DNA of 64,000 nt from an uncultured Sulfolobales archaeon. Lineage in GTDB: Archaea; Thermoproteota; Thermoprotei_A; Sulfolobales; NBVN01. The notes beneath the pieces were generated by a model. It did not search any database. It was not told the origin of the DNA and saw only the letters and a program-made list of their open reading frames with translations. The stretch spans positions 62,001 through 126,000 of the forward strand of contig CALJEN010000009.1 in the NCBI GenBank assembly GCA_938073905.1, written 5' to 3'. The translations under genes and the position numbers were made by a program. Below are positions 25,687 through 34,908 of the stretch, one piece after another (the first letter of the stretch is position 1; each line of letters starts with the position of its first letter).

Positions 25687-26655
25687 GTGAGCTCGGCGTC
25701 TAGGAGAGTCAGGGACTTGCTGAACGAGTCAGCGAAGAGGGTAGTCGAGCTCAGCTACCCGGTGAACTACAGGGAGAGGTCCATAGACTTCGTGGCCACC
25801 CTCGGCGGAGGCGGCGAGAGGTCTGCGCGGCCGCCCGATGGCGTAGTAATCAAGGTAGGTCCCGGGAGGAGCTCCGGAGTCAACCCCGAGACCGAGGAGG
25901 ACTTGGTCGACTTCGCCGACGCCATAGACGGCATCCCGCTCGTCGTCGACGAGAGGCTCTACGACAACATAGTCTTCGAGCGCGGGAGCGTCTTCGCCGT
26001 CAACGAGAGGACTCTGGAGAACCTGATCAGGGAGCGCGAGCTTATAGCCCTCTACAGACGCAACGAGCTCTACGTGGCTCTGAACGTCGAGCACATCGAG
26101 AGGGAGGTAACCAGGGGCAGCCTAAGGCTATCCGAGATCTCGGACGTCCTCGGCCTCAGCAGGAAGAGCGTGGAGAGCTACCTGAGGGGCCCGGGGCTGG
26201 TAAGCATAGAGAAAGCGGAGAAGCTGGTGGCGGAGTATGATGCCAACGTGATAATGCCGGTGGGCTACAGAGTCCTCAGGAGGCTATTCGGGAGGAAGGA
26301 GAGAGCCCAGCCGGGCTTCGTCAGGGAGGTCGGCTGCGGGCCGGTGGTCTACAGCCTGCGCAAGACCACGGTAGACCTGATCGTCAGGGAGGTCCCTCCC
26401 GAGGGCTCCCGCTTCCTCAGGTTCTACGTCGACTTCGAGAGGACGCGGTCCGTCAAGTACGTCAAGGCGAAGGTGCTCAACGCTCTGAGGCTGGCCAGGG
26501 AGCTCGGCGCCGAGCTGGAGGTGACAGCGTCCGATAGCTCGTCGCTCGAGACTCTGAGGAGGGAAATCGAGAGCGAGGTCGGGAGGGACGCGGTCTTCTA
26601 CATCAGGTTCTCCTCGAGGGGCCCAGAGCATGCCTCTCGACGTAGCTCAGTATGA
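25687..26655 (+). CDS. Archaeal HTH-type regulator (Cro/CI-like helix-turn-helix)
   Basis: This 322-residue protein belongs to a conserved archaeal family annotated as putative HTH transcriptional regulators. The N-terminal domain (about 1-130) contains VVIKVGPGRSSGVNPETEEDLVDFADAI. A Cro/CI-type HTH follows near residues 138-180 (LRLSEISDVLGLSRKSVESYLRG), then a C-terminal domain. Its target and signal are unknown. The last 53 bases overlap the end of the convergent DUF373 gene. The GTG start fits the TATA box at 25649-25658. Confidence 0.8.
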   Translation: MSSASRRVRDLLNESAKRVVELSYPVNYRERSIDFVATLGGGGERSARPPDGVVIKVGPGRSSGVNPETEEDLVDFADAIDGIPLVVDERLYDNIVFERGSVFAVNERTLENLIRERELIALYRRNELYVALNVEHIEREVTRGSLRLSEISDVLGLSRKSVESYLRGPGLVSIEKAEKLVAEYDANVIMPVGYRVLRRLFGRKERAQPGFVREVGCGPVVYSLRKTTVDLIVREVPPEGSRFLRFYVDFERTRSVKYVKAKVLNALRLARELGAELEVTASDSSSLETLRREIESEVGRDAVFYIRFSSRGPEHASRRSSV

Positions 26656-27682
26656 CGTAGACTGCTACTAGGGAAAGCGAGAGGACCGCGAAGGTGCTGA
26701 CCACACCCAGGTCGTAGAGCACCGCAATGATGTCGAGCCCGGGGTAGCTGACCACGATGTCGGCGACTCTGTTCACGTACACCGCTATCAGTATCGTGAA
26801 GACTATCGCGAGGGAGTCCCGCCACGCTCTCAGGCTCCTCCTGAGGAGCTTGGACGTCAGCTTTCCGCTGTAGAGCACTACGACCGATAGCGCTAGGAAC
26901 GGGACGAGGGTCTTCAGGTAGATGCCCAGAGACCTCGGGCACATCGAGAACTCCTGGGCCACCAGCGCGCCGACGAGGAATGCCGCACCGGCGATAATAG
27001 ACGCCAGGGAGAGGACCGTGGTGACCCTGTATATGGAGGACGCGTACCACTTCCTCGCTATCAGCTCGGGGATGTGAAAGCCCCTCACGACCATGAAGGC
27101 TCCCAGGACTCCCAGAGTCACGGCCCACGCGTACTCGGGGTACGGCGAGCTGCTGACTAGGGCGTAGACTATGAAGAGAAGTCCCGGAAGCCCGAAGAAA
27201 AGTCTCGAGTACCTCGGGTCCTCCACGGCCTTCCTCAGGTACCTGCCCAGCAGCACGTAGGTCTCCTCGACGCCCCTGAGCTGCTCGACCACGACCCTCT
27301 CGACGGCTACTATGTTCACCTGCCCCTGCACCACGGGGATCACGAGCTCGTCCTCGACGCTGTCGAGGACTAGGACTACGTCGGCGACCCCGGTAGAGTC
27401 GAGCACGCGGGCCAGCTGGTCCCTGAGCCTCCTGCCCGCCTCTACGTGGCTCTCACTGCTGCCCGAGATCAGGGCTACCTCGGGCTCGTACTCCCTAGCC
27501 CTGAGCTCCTCGTAGAGGTGGAGCGAGTGGAAGAGGACGTTGAGGTCCGAGTCGTCCGGGAAGACCTTCCCGAACTTCAGCGCCGCGTTGACCAGGTGAG
27601 AGTAGCCCAGTACGGGGGTCTCCACTCCAGCCTTGGAGACGTCGTCGTCGTAGTCCACCGCCAGGACTAGTATCTTCCTCAT
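26603..27682 (-). CDS. DUF373 family membrane protein
   Basis: The 359-residue protein has the DUF373 opening ILVLAVDYDDDVSKAG near residue 4, a cytosolic alpha/beta part with VALISGS and VVLVLDSVEDELVIPVVQ, then from about residue 160 several membrane helices. The function of the family is unknown. The ATG overlaps the stop of the coiled-coil protein gene by four bases, so the two are co-translated. The 3' end overlaps the convergent HTH regulator gene by 53 bases, an unusually long convergent overlap. Confidence 0.85.
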   Translation of the reverse strand: MRKILVLAVDYDDDVSKAGVETPVLGYSHLVNAALKFGKVFPDDSDLNVLFHSLHLYEELRAREYEPEVALISGSSESHVEAGRRLRDQLARVLDSTGVADVVLVLDSVEDELVIPVVQGQVNIVAVERVVVEQLRGVEETYVLLGRYLRKAVEDPRYSRLFFGLPGLLFIVYALVSSSPYPEYAWAVTLGVLGAFMVVRGFHIPELIARKWYASSIYRVTTVLSLASIIAGAAFLVGALVAQEFSMCPRSLGIYLKTLVPFLALSVVVLYSGKLTSKLLRRSLRAWRDSLAIVFTILIAVYVNRVADIVVSYPGLDIIAVLYDLGVVSTFAVLSLSLVAVYVILSYVERHALGPSRRT

Positions 27683-28581
27683 CTCTCTTCTTCAACTATA
27701 TCTTCGTAAGAGCCGTATAATACCCGGGCCTCGGCGAAGCTCAGCCTCCCGCCCTTCCTCGCTTTCTCCTCGGCCTCCCTCTTCTTCCTGTCCAGGATCT
27801 CTAGAGCCCTCTGCCGCGACCTGCTCTCCCTGAACGCTCTGAGCTCCTCGATGAACTTCCCGAGCTCGCCGCTCAGCGACCGCAGCTCCCCCTTGATCTC
27901 GAGCAGCTTGCTCACGGACGAGCTCAGCTCCCCGACCAGCTGGTCTAGGGCTCTCCTCTGCTCCTCCATCTCCGACCTGAGCTCCTCGGCTCTGGACTTG
28001 TGCCTCGATATCTCCCGGGTCAGCTGGTCTATCATCTTCCCGAGGTCTTCTATGTTTATCCTGGCCGCGGTTATCTCGGCCCTGAGCTCGCCCGCCTCGC
28101 TAGACCTCCTCAGGCTCTCGTAGATCCTCTCCAGCTCCGCCTCGAGTCCCGCTATCTCCTTGACTAGCCTGTTCTCCTCCTCGAGGCTCAGGGACTCCGT
28201 GATTATCCTCCACTCGAGCTTCTCGATGCGCGCCCTCAAGGCCTCCGCTCTCGACCGCAGCCTACCCGCGTCCCTGACGTCGAGCTTGGAGAGGAGCTCG
28301 TAGAGCTTCTCCCTCTTCCTCCTGAGCTCGCCGACGTGCCTCCGCCTCTCCTCGATCAGCTTCCTGCGCTCCTCTATCAGAGACCTCAGGCTGTCCCTGA
28401 CCGCGAAGTACTCGTTCTTCAGATCCCTGAGCCTGCTCCTCGTCGCGGCGATCCTGGTCTTCAGGTCTCTAATGGTGCCGACCAGTCTGTCTCGCTCCGA
28501 CCTGAGCTCGGCTATCCTCTCCCGAGTCCTCTCGATTCTCGAGAGCAGCTCCTCCTCGGACGAGGGCTGGGCCAATCTCAC
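27679..28581 (-). CDS. Archaeal coiled-coil protein (COG1340-like)
   Basis: The 300-residue protein is almost wholly heptad-rich helix, with Glu/Arg/Leu repeats from about residue 5 to 250. The C-terminus (REAEEKARKGGRLSFAEARVLYG) resembles the conserved end of an uncharacterised archaeal coiled-coil family. It overlaps its upstream neighbour, the ACD beta subunit, and its downstream neighbour, DUF373, by four bases each, making a tight three-gene unit. Its role is unknown. Confidence 0.8.
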   Translation of the reverse strand: MRLAQPSSEEELLSRIERTRERIAELRSERDRLVGTIRDLKTRIAATRSRLRDLKNEYFAVRDSLRSLIEERRKLIEERRRHVGELRRKREKLYELLSKLDVRDAGRLRSRAEALRARIEKLEWRIITESLSLEEENRLVKEIAGLEAELERIYESLRRSSEAGELRAEITAARINIEDLGKMIDQLTREISRHKSRAEELRSEMEEQRRALDQLVGELSSSVSKLLEIKGELRSLSGELGKFIEELRAFRESRSRQRALEILDRKKREAEEKARKGGRLSFAEARVLYGSYEDIVEEER

Positions 28582-29285
28582 ACTCTCTTGAGCAGGATTC
28601 TCGCGTCGGCTATCTTAGCTCCCTTGCCCTCGGGGAAGACCATTATCGGGTTCAGGTCTACGTCGGTGACCTCCGGGACCTCCTCCATGAGCTTCCCGAC
28701 CTTTAGTATTATGTCGACTATCGCCCTCCTGTCCCTGGGGGGCGCACCCCTGTAGCCTCGGAGTATGCTCGCCGACTTTATCTCCCGGAGCATCTCCTCA
28801 GCGTCGTACTCCGTGATCGGCGTTATCCTCAGAGAGACGTCCCTGAGCACCTCGACGAAGATCCCCCCTAGGCCGAACATCACCACCGGTCCGAAGAGCG
28901 GGTCTCTGGTAGACCCCACGATCACCTCCAGGTCCTGGGGGACCATCTCCTGGACGAGTATTCCGGTGACTCTCGCGGTCGGAGCCCTGGACTTCACGTT
29001 CAGCATTATGGTGCCGAACCACTTGCGGACCTCCTCCTCCGAGGATATGTTCACCTTGACGCCGCCGACGTCGGACTTGTGGACGATGTCTGGGCTCACG
29101 ATCTTCAGAACCACCGGGTACCCTATCCTCTCCGCCGCGCTGACCGCCTCCTCCTCGCTGGCGGCTAGGGAGAACTTGGGGACCGGGAGCTCGTAGGCCT
29201 CGAGGAACTCGTAGGCCTCGTGCTCGAGCAGCTTGTTCCTCCCCTCCTCGAGGGCCCGATATATCAGCTCTCTGGGTGCGGCCAT
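28578..29285 (-). CDS. ADP-forming acetyl/acyl-CoA synthetase beta subunit
   Basis: This enzyme converts acyl-CoA, ADP and phosphate to the free acid and ATP, the energy-yielding last step of peptide or sugar fermentation in many hyperthermophiles. The 235-residue protein is the separate ATP-grasp beta subunit: YPVVLKIVSPDIVHKSDVGGVKV near residues 52-74, VQEMVPQDLEVIVGSTRDPLFGPVVMFGLGG near 109-139 and DVDLNPIMVF near 214. The alpha subunit is not in the window. GTG start; a CTATTAAGG element lies upstream near 29317-29325. It fits downstream of the 2-oxoacid oxidoreductase seen at the left edge. Confidence 0.9.
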   Translation of the reverse strand: MAAPRELIYRALEEGRNKLLEHEAYEFLEAYELPVPKFSLAASEEEAVSAAERIGYPVVLKIVSPDIVHKSDVGGVKVNISSEEEVRKWFGTIMLNVKSRAPTARVTGILVQEMVPQDLEVIVGSTRDPLFGPVVMFGLGGIFVEVLRDVSLRITPITEYDAEEMLREIKSASILRGYRGAPPRDRRAIVDIILKVGKLMEEVPEVTDVDLNPIMVFPEGKGAKIADARILLKRV

Positions 29286-29348
29286 TCTGCCACCGGGTAC
29301 CTCTCGAGCCTATACCTTAATAGCTTTACTGCTGGGGCCCGACGGAGC

Positions 29349-30362
29349 TCACCGGGCCAGCTGTGCCTCCTTCCCCCGCTTGCTCATCACGTACTCGTAA
29401 GCCGAGTAGGCCGCTACGGCCCCCTCCGCGACCGCCGTCACCACCTGGTCGAACTTCTTCTTGTGGGGACCGCCGGTGCAATCCCCCGCAGCGAACAGAC
29501 CCTCTACGTTCGTCCTCTGCCCGGGCCACACGACGGCGTAGCCGTACTCGTCCAGCTCTAGGCCGATGCTCTTCAGGAACTCGACGGGAGGCTCCATCCC
29601 TATCTCGATGATTATCCCCGATACCCTGAGCTCCCTCTCCTCACCCGTGAGGACGTTCCTCACCCTGACCCACTCGACCCTATCGGTCCCGCCTATCTCG
29701 GTGACCACGGAGTTGAGGACGGGCTCTATCTTCGGGTTCCTCCCGATCAGGTCGACGTATACCGGGAAGGCCCTGAAGCTATCCCTCCTGTGGACGAGGT
29801 AGACCCTCGAGGCGTAGGAGGCTGTGAGCAGGGCCCCCTGGAGGGCGGCGTTCCCGCCCCCGACGACCACCACCTCCTTGTCCTTGAACAGGGGCGCGTC
29901 GCACGGGGCGCAGTACGACACCCCTCGCCCCGCCAGCCTGTCCTCTCCCGGAACCCCGAGCTTCCTCCTCAGGCTGCCGACGGCTATCACGACCGCCTGG
30001 GCCCTGAAGGCGCCCGATGTCCGCGAGACCACCTCGAAGTGCTCCCCGGTTTTCCTGACCTCCACCACTCTATCGGCGAGCACCGGGACTCCGTACTTCG
30101 CTACGTGGGACTCGAACCTCTTCGCGAGCTCGGGACCGGGCACGTCCTGGATCCCGATGTAGTCGTCTATCACTCCAGCGTTGTTCAGAGTCCCGCCGAC
30201 TTGCTCTGCGATCAGCAGCGTCTTGAGGGCGAACCTGGCGGCGTAGAGCGCTGCGGAGAGCCCGGCCGGACCTCCACCTACCACTATCACGTCGAAGAGC
30301 TCTCCTGGAGCTACCCTAGCCGTGGGTCTCAGCCTGAGCGCGAGCCTCGAACCCTGCCCCAA
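29349..30362 (-). CDS. trxB: Thioredoxin reductase
   Basis: It reduces thioredoxin- or glutaredoxin-like proteins using NAD(P)H. FAD-binding VIVVGGGPAGLSAALYAARFA, the redox pair in YCAPCDAP, the nucleotide site VVVGGGNAALQGALL and the C-terminal GLFAAGDCTGGPHKK are all present. The open frame extends 23 codons further upstream to 30431. I prefer the TTG at 30362 because a TATA box (CCTTATTTTG on the minus strand, 30392-30401) would start the message at about 30370, giving a typical 337-residue enzyme. Confidence 0.9.
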   Translation of the reverse strand: MGQGSRLALRLRPTARVAPGELFDVIVVGGGPAGLSAALYAARFALKTLLIAEQVGGTLNNAGVIDDYIGIQDVPGPELAKRFESHVAKYGVPVLADRVVEVRKTGEHFEVVSRTSGAFRAQAVVIAVGSLRRKLGVPGEDRLAGRGVSYCAPCDAPLFKDKEVVVVGGGNAALQGALLTASYASRVYLVHRRDSFRAFPVYVDLIGRNPKIEPVLNSVVTEIGGTDRVEWVRVRNVLTGEERELRVSGIIIEIGMEPPVEFLKSIGLELDEYGYAVVWPGQRTNVEGLFAAGDCTGGPHKKKFDQVVTAVAEGAVAAYSAYEYVMSKRGKEAQLAR

Positions 30363-30432
30363 GCTGTCACCGGCTCGGTCCTCCCTGCTATCAAAATAAG
30401 GTGTTCCGAGCGCCCCGACCTCGGGAGTCAAT

Positions 30433-30442
30433 GCTTATATAC
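30433..30442 (+). promoter_or_regulatory. TATA box of the DHH-like gene
   Basis: GCTTATATAC lies about 30 bases before the GTG at 30468. A short inverted repeat, CCCTC and GAGGG at 30443-30459, lies between them. Confidence 0.55.
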
Positions 30443-30467
30443 CCTCGGGTAGAGAGGGCGTTGACGC

Positions 30468-31484
30468 GTGACTAAAACAGGTGGTAAGGTGCTGAACCAC
30501 TCAGGAGGTCCTAAGACAGCAACGGTATACGTCGGTCTGGCCCTCGACGACGTGGTCGGTGCTGCCGCCCTCGCCGCGGCTCTGGGTAGGAAGGGCTACA
30601 GAGTGTACGTAGACCTCCCGATCAGGGAAGAGCTCAGCAACCTGAGGATCCTGGGGTCTTACGCCGTGGGGATACAGCCGAAGGGCGGGGTCAACATGGT
30701 CGACTCCATCGCCATGGTGTACAACAAGGCCAAGGGGATGGGCTACGTCTTCAGGTACGACGGTAACGGAAACGGCGAGGTCTTGATGAAGCTGCGCGCG
30801 GCGAGCTCCGTGACCGAGGTCGTGAGGGAGTATCTGAGCACGATCAGCGCCGACGTGGAGGTGCCCAAGCAGCTCCTAGACGACATCATAGCCCTGAACA
30901 ACGGGAGCCCGGACAAGCTGAGCAAAGTCGGAAGGGTCCTCTACGGCGTCTACAGGCTCAAGTCCAACGACAAGAACGTCAGGACCATGGTCTACAACTA
31001 CGTCTACAACTCCATCGTGACCAAGAACCTAAAGCTCCCGAGCGAGCTGCAACTCCTCTACAACGAGTACGAGAGGTCCCTCAAGCTCGTCGACGAGCTG
31101 ATCAAGAGCGACAGGCTCGTAACGATAGGCCCCTACAAGGTGGCACTGCTGTCCTCCAAGCACAGCGACGAGTTCGTCGTCCAGAACATCGATTACCTCA
31201 AGCCCTTCGCCTCGGAGATCCTCGCGCACGCGTGCCGCCAGAGGAGCCCAGCGTTCCTCATCTACGAGACGAGCCCGGGTGTACACGAGATCAGGGTATG
31301 CGTTAGGTACAACGTGAGCATAGCCAGGGTAGTCGGTTCCGTACCCAGGGACGTCCTGGACAGAGTCAGCATCTCGACCTCTCCCACATCGGTGCAGATA
31401 GAGTTCACAGATCCGTCTAAAGCAAGCGTCGACGAGGCCCTCGACATCGTCACCCGGATGATAGCCTCTCTGTCCAACGCGTGA
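30468..31484 (+). CDS. Degenerate DHH/RecJ-like protein (Cdc45-like candidate)
   Basis: The 338-residue protein looks like an inactivated DHH phosphoesterase. The N-terminal strand-helix VYVGLALDDVVGAAALAAAL near residues 21-40 sits where active members have DxDG. A C-terminal half with VHEIRVCVRYN and a central helical region follow. No DHH triad is visible. Catalytically reduced RecJ-like proteins in Crenarchaeota join GINS and MCM as the Cdc45 counterpart, so a replication role is possible but inferred. GTG start behind a clear TATA box; the amidohydrolase follows eight bases on. Confidence 0.55.
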   Translation: MTKTGGKVLNHSGGPKTATVYVGLALDDVVGAAALAAALGRKGYRVYVDLPIREELSNLRILGSYAVGIQPKGGVNMVDSIAMVYNKAKGMGYVFRYDGNGNGEVLMKLRAASSVTEVVREYLSTISADVEVPKQLLDDIIALNNGSPDKLSKVGRVLYGVYRLKSNDKNVRTMVYNYVYNSIVTKNLKLPSELQLLYNEYERSLKLVDELIKSDRLVTIGPYKVALLSSKHSDEFVVQNIDYLKPFASEILAHACRQRSPAFLIYETSPGVHEIRVCVRYNVSIARVVGSVPRDVLDRVSISTSPTSVQIEFTDPSKASVDEALDIVTRMIASLSNA

Positions 31485-31491
31485 GAAAGCC

Positions 31492-33045
31492 GTGGGCGGG
31501 ACTCTCGCTCTGATCGCCGGGAGGATCTACGCGAGCTTCAGGCCCCTGAGGGTAGTCCGGGGTCTGGTCGTACACCGCGGAAGGGTGCTCTACTCCGGGA
31601 GCAGCGAGGAGGCAGTCGCTATAGCGAAGAGACTGGGAGGCGACGTCCTGGAGCTTCCCGACTCGACGGTAGTCCCCGGTCTAGTGGACGCCCACACTCA
31701 CCTAGAGTCCCTGGGGCTCGCGCTGAACTCGGTCGACCTAAGGGGCACTAGGTCTATCGAAGAGCTGAAGACCGCGCTGAGGGAGTGGTCCGCGGGGAGA
31801 CCCGGGTGGGTCTTCGGGCGAGGCTGGGACCAGGAGAAGTTCAGAGAGGGCAGGTTCCCGACCCGCTGGGACGTAGACGAGGCCGTCGGGGACAGACCCG
31901 TCATACTCGTCAGGGTCTGCGGACACATGGCCCTCCTGAACACGGCCGCCGCTGAGGAGCTTAGGGTCGAAGAGCTGGCTAAGGAGAGGCTCGTCAGAAA
32001 CGAGAGCGGGGAGTTCACGGGTCTCGTAGTAGAGGAGGGGGTCGAGGCGGTCATGAGGCAGTTCTGGAGCAGGGTGGACGAGGAGGCTCTGGAACGCTAC
32101 CTGCTGGACGCGGCGAGGCACGCCGTTCAGTACGGGGTGACGACCCTCGGCCTGGCCGGGGCCTCTCTCAGGACGGTGAGCTCTCTCGCTGGACTGTCCC
32201 TGAGCGGGAGGCTCCCGACTAAGGTGATGGTATACCTAGGCCTCGAGGCGTTCAGGGAGCTCTCGAGGCTAGGTCAGCGGGCTCCGATGCTCTTCGGCAG
32301 GAGGGTCGGAATCGTGGGAGTGAAGCTCTTCGTAGACGGCTCTCTCGGGGCCAGGACGGCTTACCTGAGCGAGCCTTACGACGACGCACCGGAGACCCGC
32401 GGCCTAAAGCTTCTAGGCAGAAGAGAGATAGCCGAGGTCGCCTCGCGGGCGGAGAGGCTAGGGTTCCAGGTAGCAGTCCACGCGATAGGGGACGCGGCCC
32501 TGGACGAGGTCATAGAGGGACTGAGGGGCTTCAGGGGAAGGGCCAGGGTGGAGCACCTATCGGTCGTCAGGGACGACCAGCTGGTCAAGCTCGGAGAGCT
32601 CGGCGCGGTGGGGGTTGTCCAGCCCCACTTCATCTTGACGGACTGGTGGGTCCTCAGGAGGGTCGGGGCGAGGAGGGCCAGGTGGGTCTACAGATTCGGA
32701 GACCTCGGAAGGCACATCCCGATAGCCCTATCGACCGATAGCCCGGTGGAGCCTATAGACCCGTGGGAAAACCTGTACGCAGCTCTCACCAGAGGCCTAA
32801 ACGAGGGGATCGAGCTGGCCGAACACACGAGAGACCAGAGGCTCTCGGTGGCCGACGCCCTGCACTACTACACCTCGGGCTCCGCCTACGCTCTCGGCCT
32901 CGAGGACAGGATCGGGAGGCTCGAGCCGGGCTACGACGCAGACCTCGTCGTGCTAGACCGCGACCCGCTCGAGCTGGATGCCGAGGAGATAAGGAAGACC
33001 AGGGTCGTCGAGGTCTACGTGGATGGAGAGAGGGTCTATCCTTAG
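31492..33045 (+). CDS. Amidohydrolase (YtcJ-type amidohydrolase family 3)
   Basis: A 517-residue metal-dependent hydrolase. Metal-binding motif PGLVDAHTHLES near residues 62-73, a Lys in VGVKLFVDGSLGARTAYL near 276, His ligands in QVAVHAIGDAALDEV near 324 and in RVEHLSV, and the last Asp in ALSTDSPVEPID near 412. YtcJ relatives hydrolyse N-substituted amides or formamides; the natural substrate is unknown. The GTG start lies eight bases after the DHH-like gene, and its stop overlaps the E1-like gene by 23 bases. Confidence 0.9.
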   Translation: MGGTLALIAGRIYASFRPLRVVRGLVVHRGRVLYSGSSEEAVAIAKRLGGDVLELPDSTVVPGLVDAHTHLESLGLALNSVDLRGTRSIEELKTALREWSAGRPGWVFGRGWDQEKFREGRFPTRWDVDEAVGDRPVILVRVCGHMALLNTAAAEELRVEELAKERLVRNESGEFTGLVVEEGVEAVMRQFWSRVDEEALERYLLDAARHAVQYGVTTLGLAGASLRTVSSLAGLSLSGRLPTKVMVYLGLEAFRELSRLGQRAPMLFGRRVGIVGVKLFVDGSLGARTAYLSEPYDDAPETRGLKLLGRREIAEVASRAERLGFQVAVHAIGDAALDEVIEGLRGFRGRARVEHLSVVRDDQLVKLGELGAVGVVQPHFILTDWWVLRRVGARRARWVYRFGDLGRHIPIALSTDSPVEPIDPWENLYAALTRGLNEGIELAEHTRDQRLSVADALHYYTSGSAYALGLEDRIGRLEPGYDADLVVLDRDPLELDAEEIRKTRVVEVYVDGERVYP

Positions 33046-33793
33046 GTACTCCAGGCAGCTGCCGCTTATAGGGGTCAAGGGTCAGGAGAGGCTCTCTAGC
33101 TCGACGGTTCTCGTGGTGGGGGCCGGGGGTCTCGGGAGCCCAGTCCTCCTCTACCTGGCGGCGGCCGGAGTCGGGAACATAGTCTTGGTGGACAGGGGCT
33201 ACGTCGACCTGCCAGACCTCAACAGGCAGATAGTGTACGACGAGGACGACTTGGGGAAGCCCAAGGCGGAGGCGGCCGCGGAGAGGCTGAGGAGGCTCAA
33301 CAGCACCATAACCGTGACCGGCTACAGCATGGACGTCATGGACGACTCCTTCGAGAAGCTCGTGGCGTCGACCGACGTGGTCGTGGACTGCCTCGACAAC
33401 TGGCCCGCCAGGCTCAGACTGAACGACCTGGCCGTGAGGTACTCGAAGCCCCTCGTCCACGCCGGGGTCTGGGGGACGTACGGTCAGGTGACCACGGTGA
33501 TCCCCGGTCAAACGCCGTGCCTCAGGTGCCTGGCCCCCGGCGCCGCCGAGAGCGGAGGAGGGGAGGTCGCCTGCCCGATCACCGGCGCGTTCATCTGCCC
33601 CGTCATAGGGTTCACCCCGGCCATCCTCGGCCTCCTCGAGGTCTCCGAGGCGATCAGGCTCCTGCTCGGGGAGCGCCCGGTCCTCGCCGGGGTGCTGATG
33701 GTGGTAGACCTGAACAGCATGGAGTTCACCAAGATCAATGTGAAGAGGAGGAGCGACTGCCCGGTGTGCGGCCGGACGGGCTCCGCACCCTAG
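33023..33793 (+). CDS. E1-like adenylyltransferase (ThiF/MoeB/HesA family)
   Basis: The 256-residue protein activates the C-terminal Gly of a ubiquitin-like or sulfur-carrier protein with ATP. Nucleotide loop VVGAGGLGSPVLLYLAAAG near residues 31-49, Arg finger in DLNRQIVYDEDDLGKPKA, CLDNW near 121, and four zinc-binding cysteines (CLRCLAP and CPVCG) are present. A conserved ACPITGAFICPV lies near the crossover loop. It could serve molybdopterin synthesis, tRNA thiolation or urmylation; no carrier gene is adjacent. The ATG lies inside the end of the amidohydrolase gene. Confidence 0.92.
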   Translation: MERGSILRYSRQLPLIGVKGQERLSSSTVLVVGAGGLGSPVLLYLAAAGVGNIVLVDRGYVDLPDLNRQIVYDEDDLGKPKAEAAAERLRRLNSTITVTGYSMDVMDDSFEKLVASTDVVVDCLDNWPARLRLNDLAVRYSKPLVHAGVWGTYGQVTTVIPGQTPCLRCLAPGAAESGGGEVACPITGAFICPVIGFTPAILGLLEVSEAIRLLLGERPVLAGVLMVVDLNSMEFTKINVKRRSDCPVCGRTGSAP

Positions 33794-33821
33794 GTGGTCA
33801 GCCCCGGAGAGACCGGCGGGT

Positions 33822-34856
33822 CTACAAGAGCTTTCGCGGGACGTATCTGCCTCTGATGGGCACCTCGTGGCCGCACCTCGGGCACCTGTGCCTGTCCCCG
33901 GTGCGGTCTAGACCGAAGTACGTCACCCTGTACCACGACCTCCGGACGAGGACTTTGCCGCACCTCGGACACCTGGTCGCCTCGTACTCCGGGTCGCCCA
34001 CGTTCCCCACGTAAACGTACTCTATCCCGGCCCTCGCCGCGGCGCTCCTTATCTCTAGCAGCTTCCCCAGGGGAGTCGGGGGCTCCGACCACCTGTGCGC
34101 CGGGTGGTACCTGTTCACGTGTAGGGGGACCGAGGACCCCAGGCAGCTGAGGTGCTTGTCTATTATCCACTCGTAGCACTCCTCGGAGTCGTTGGTGTTC
34201 GCCACCACCAGGTATACCATCTCGACGTGGGCACCCGCGTCCAGAGCGAGCCTCGCGTTCCGGAAGACCTTCTCGTGGTCTACCCCAACCAGCGCCCTCC
34301 TCATGGACGGGCACCCCTTGATGTCTGCGGAGAACCCGTCGACGCCCGCCTTCGCAAGTGCCCCCAGAGCCTCCTCGGTGAAGTACATGTTGGTCACGAC
34401 CATGGAGTACAGCCCGCGCTTCACCGCGAGCTCCGTAGCGTCGATCACGTAGTCCAGGTTGACCGCGGGCTCGTTGAAGCTGGCCGAGAGGCCCTCGTCA
34501 CCCCTCCGCGCGGCGACCTCCACCAGCCTCTCGGGACTGACGTATGGGTCTTCGGCGCGCGGGTGGGCGAAGCTCAGGTGGTGGTTCTGGCACCACGGAC
34601 AGTAGAAGTTGCAGCCCCAGGTGGAGTACGTGAGCGCGGTGCTGTTCGGCCAGTAGTGGAAGAGGGGCTTTACCTCTATGGGTCTGCTCTCGAGGGCGCT
34701 CAGCCTCCCGTAGCCCAGGTGGACTAGCTTGCCGCCGTCGTTGAGGTAGTTGCCGCAGGCCCCCCTTCTCCCGGGTAGTATCAGGCACCTCCTCTCGCAG
34801 ACGAGGCACCTGACAGTGCCTCCCTCGGAGCGCTCGTAGAACCTGGCCTCTCTCAC
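33822..34856 (-). CDS. AmmeMemoRadiSam-system-type radical SAM enzyme
   Basis: A 344-residue radical SAM protein. The cluster motif CNFYCPWCQ lies near residues 80-88, preceded by an N-terminal four-Cys region (CLVCERRCLIL to GACGNY) typical of PflA-like family members. Near the C-terminus a zinc ribbon CPRCGKVL and CPRCGHEVP is added. This family usually accompanies the AMMECR1 and Memo proteins; neither is next to it here. The true substrate is unknown. The gene converges with the E1-like gene, 28 bases apart. Confidence 0.88.
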   Translation of the reverse strand: MREARFYERSEGGTVRCLVCERRCLILPGRRGACGNYLNDGGKLVHLGYGRLSALESRPIEVKPLFHYWPNSTALTYSTWGCNFYCPWCQNHHLSFAHPRAEDPYVSPERLVEVAARRGDEGLSASFNEPAVNLDYVIDATELAVKRGLYSMVVTNMYFTEEALGALAKAGVDGFSADIKGCPSMRRALVGVDHEKVFRNARLALDAGAHVEMVYLVVANTNDSEECYEWIIDKHLSCLGSSVPLHVNRYHPAHRWSEPPTPLGKLLEIRSAAARAGIEYVYVGNVGDPEYEATRCPRCGKVLVRRSWYRVTYFGLDRTGDRHRCPRCGHEVPIRGRYVPRKLL

Positions 34857-34908
34857 ACGAGCGTCCTGGCTTCGAGAGGTATTAAGTAGCCGCGCCGAGT
34901 TCCCGGGG

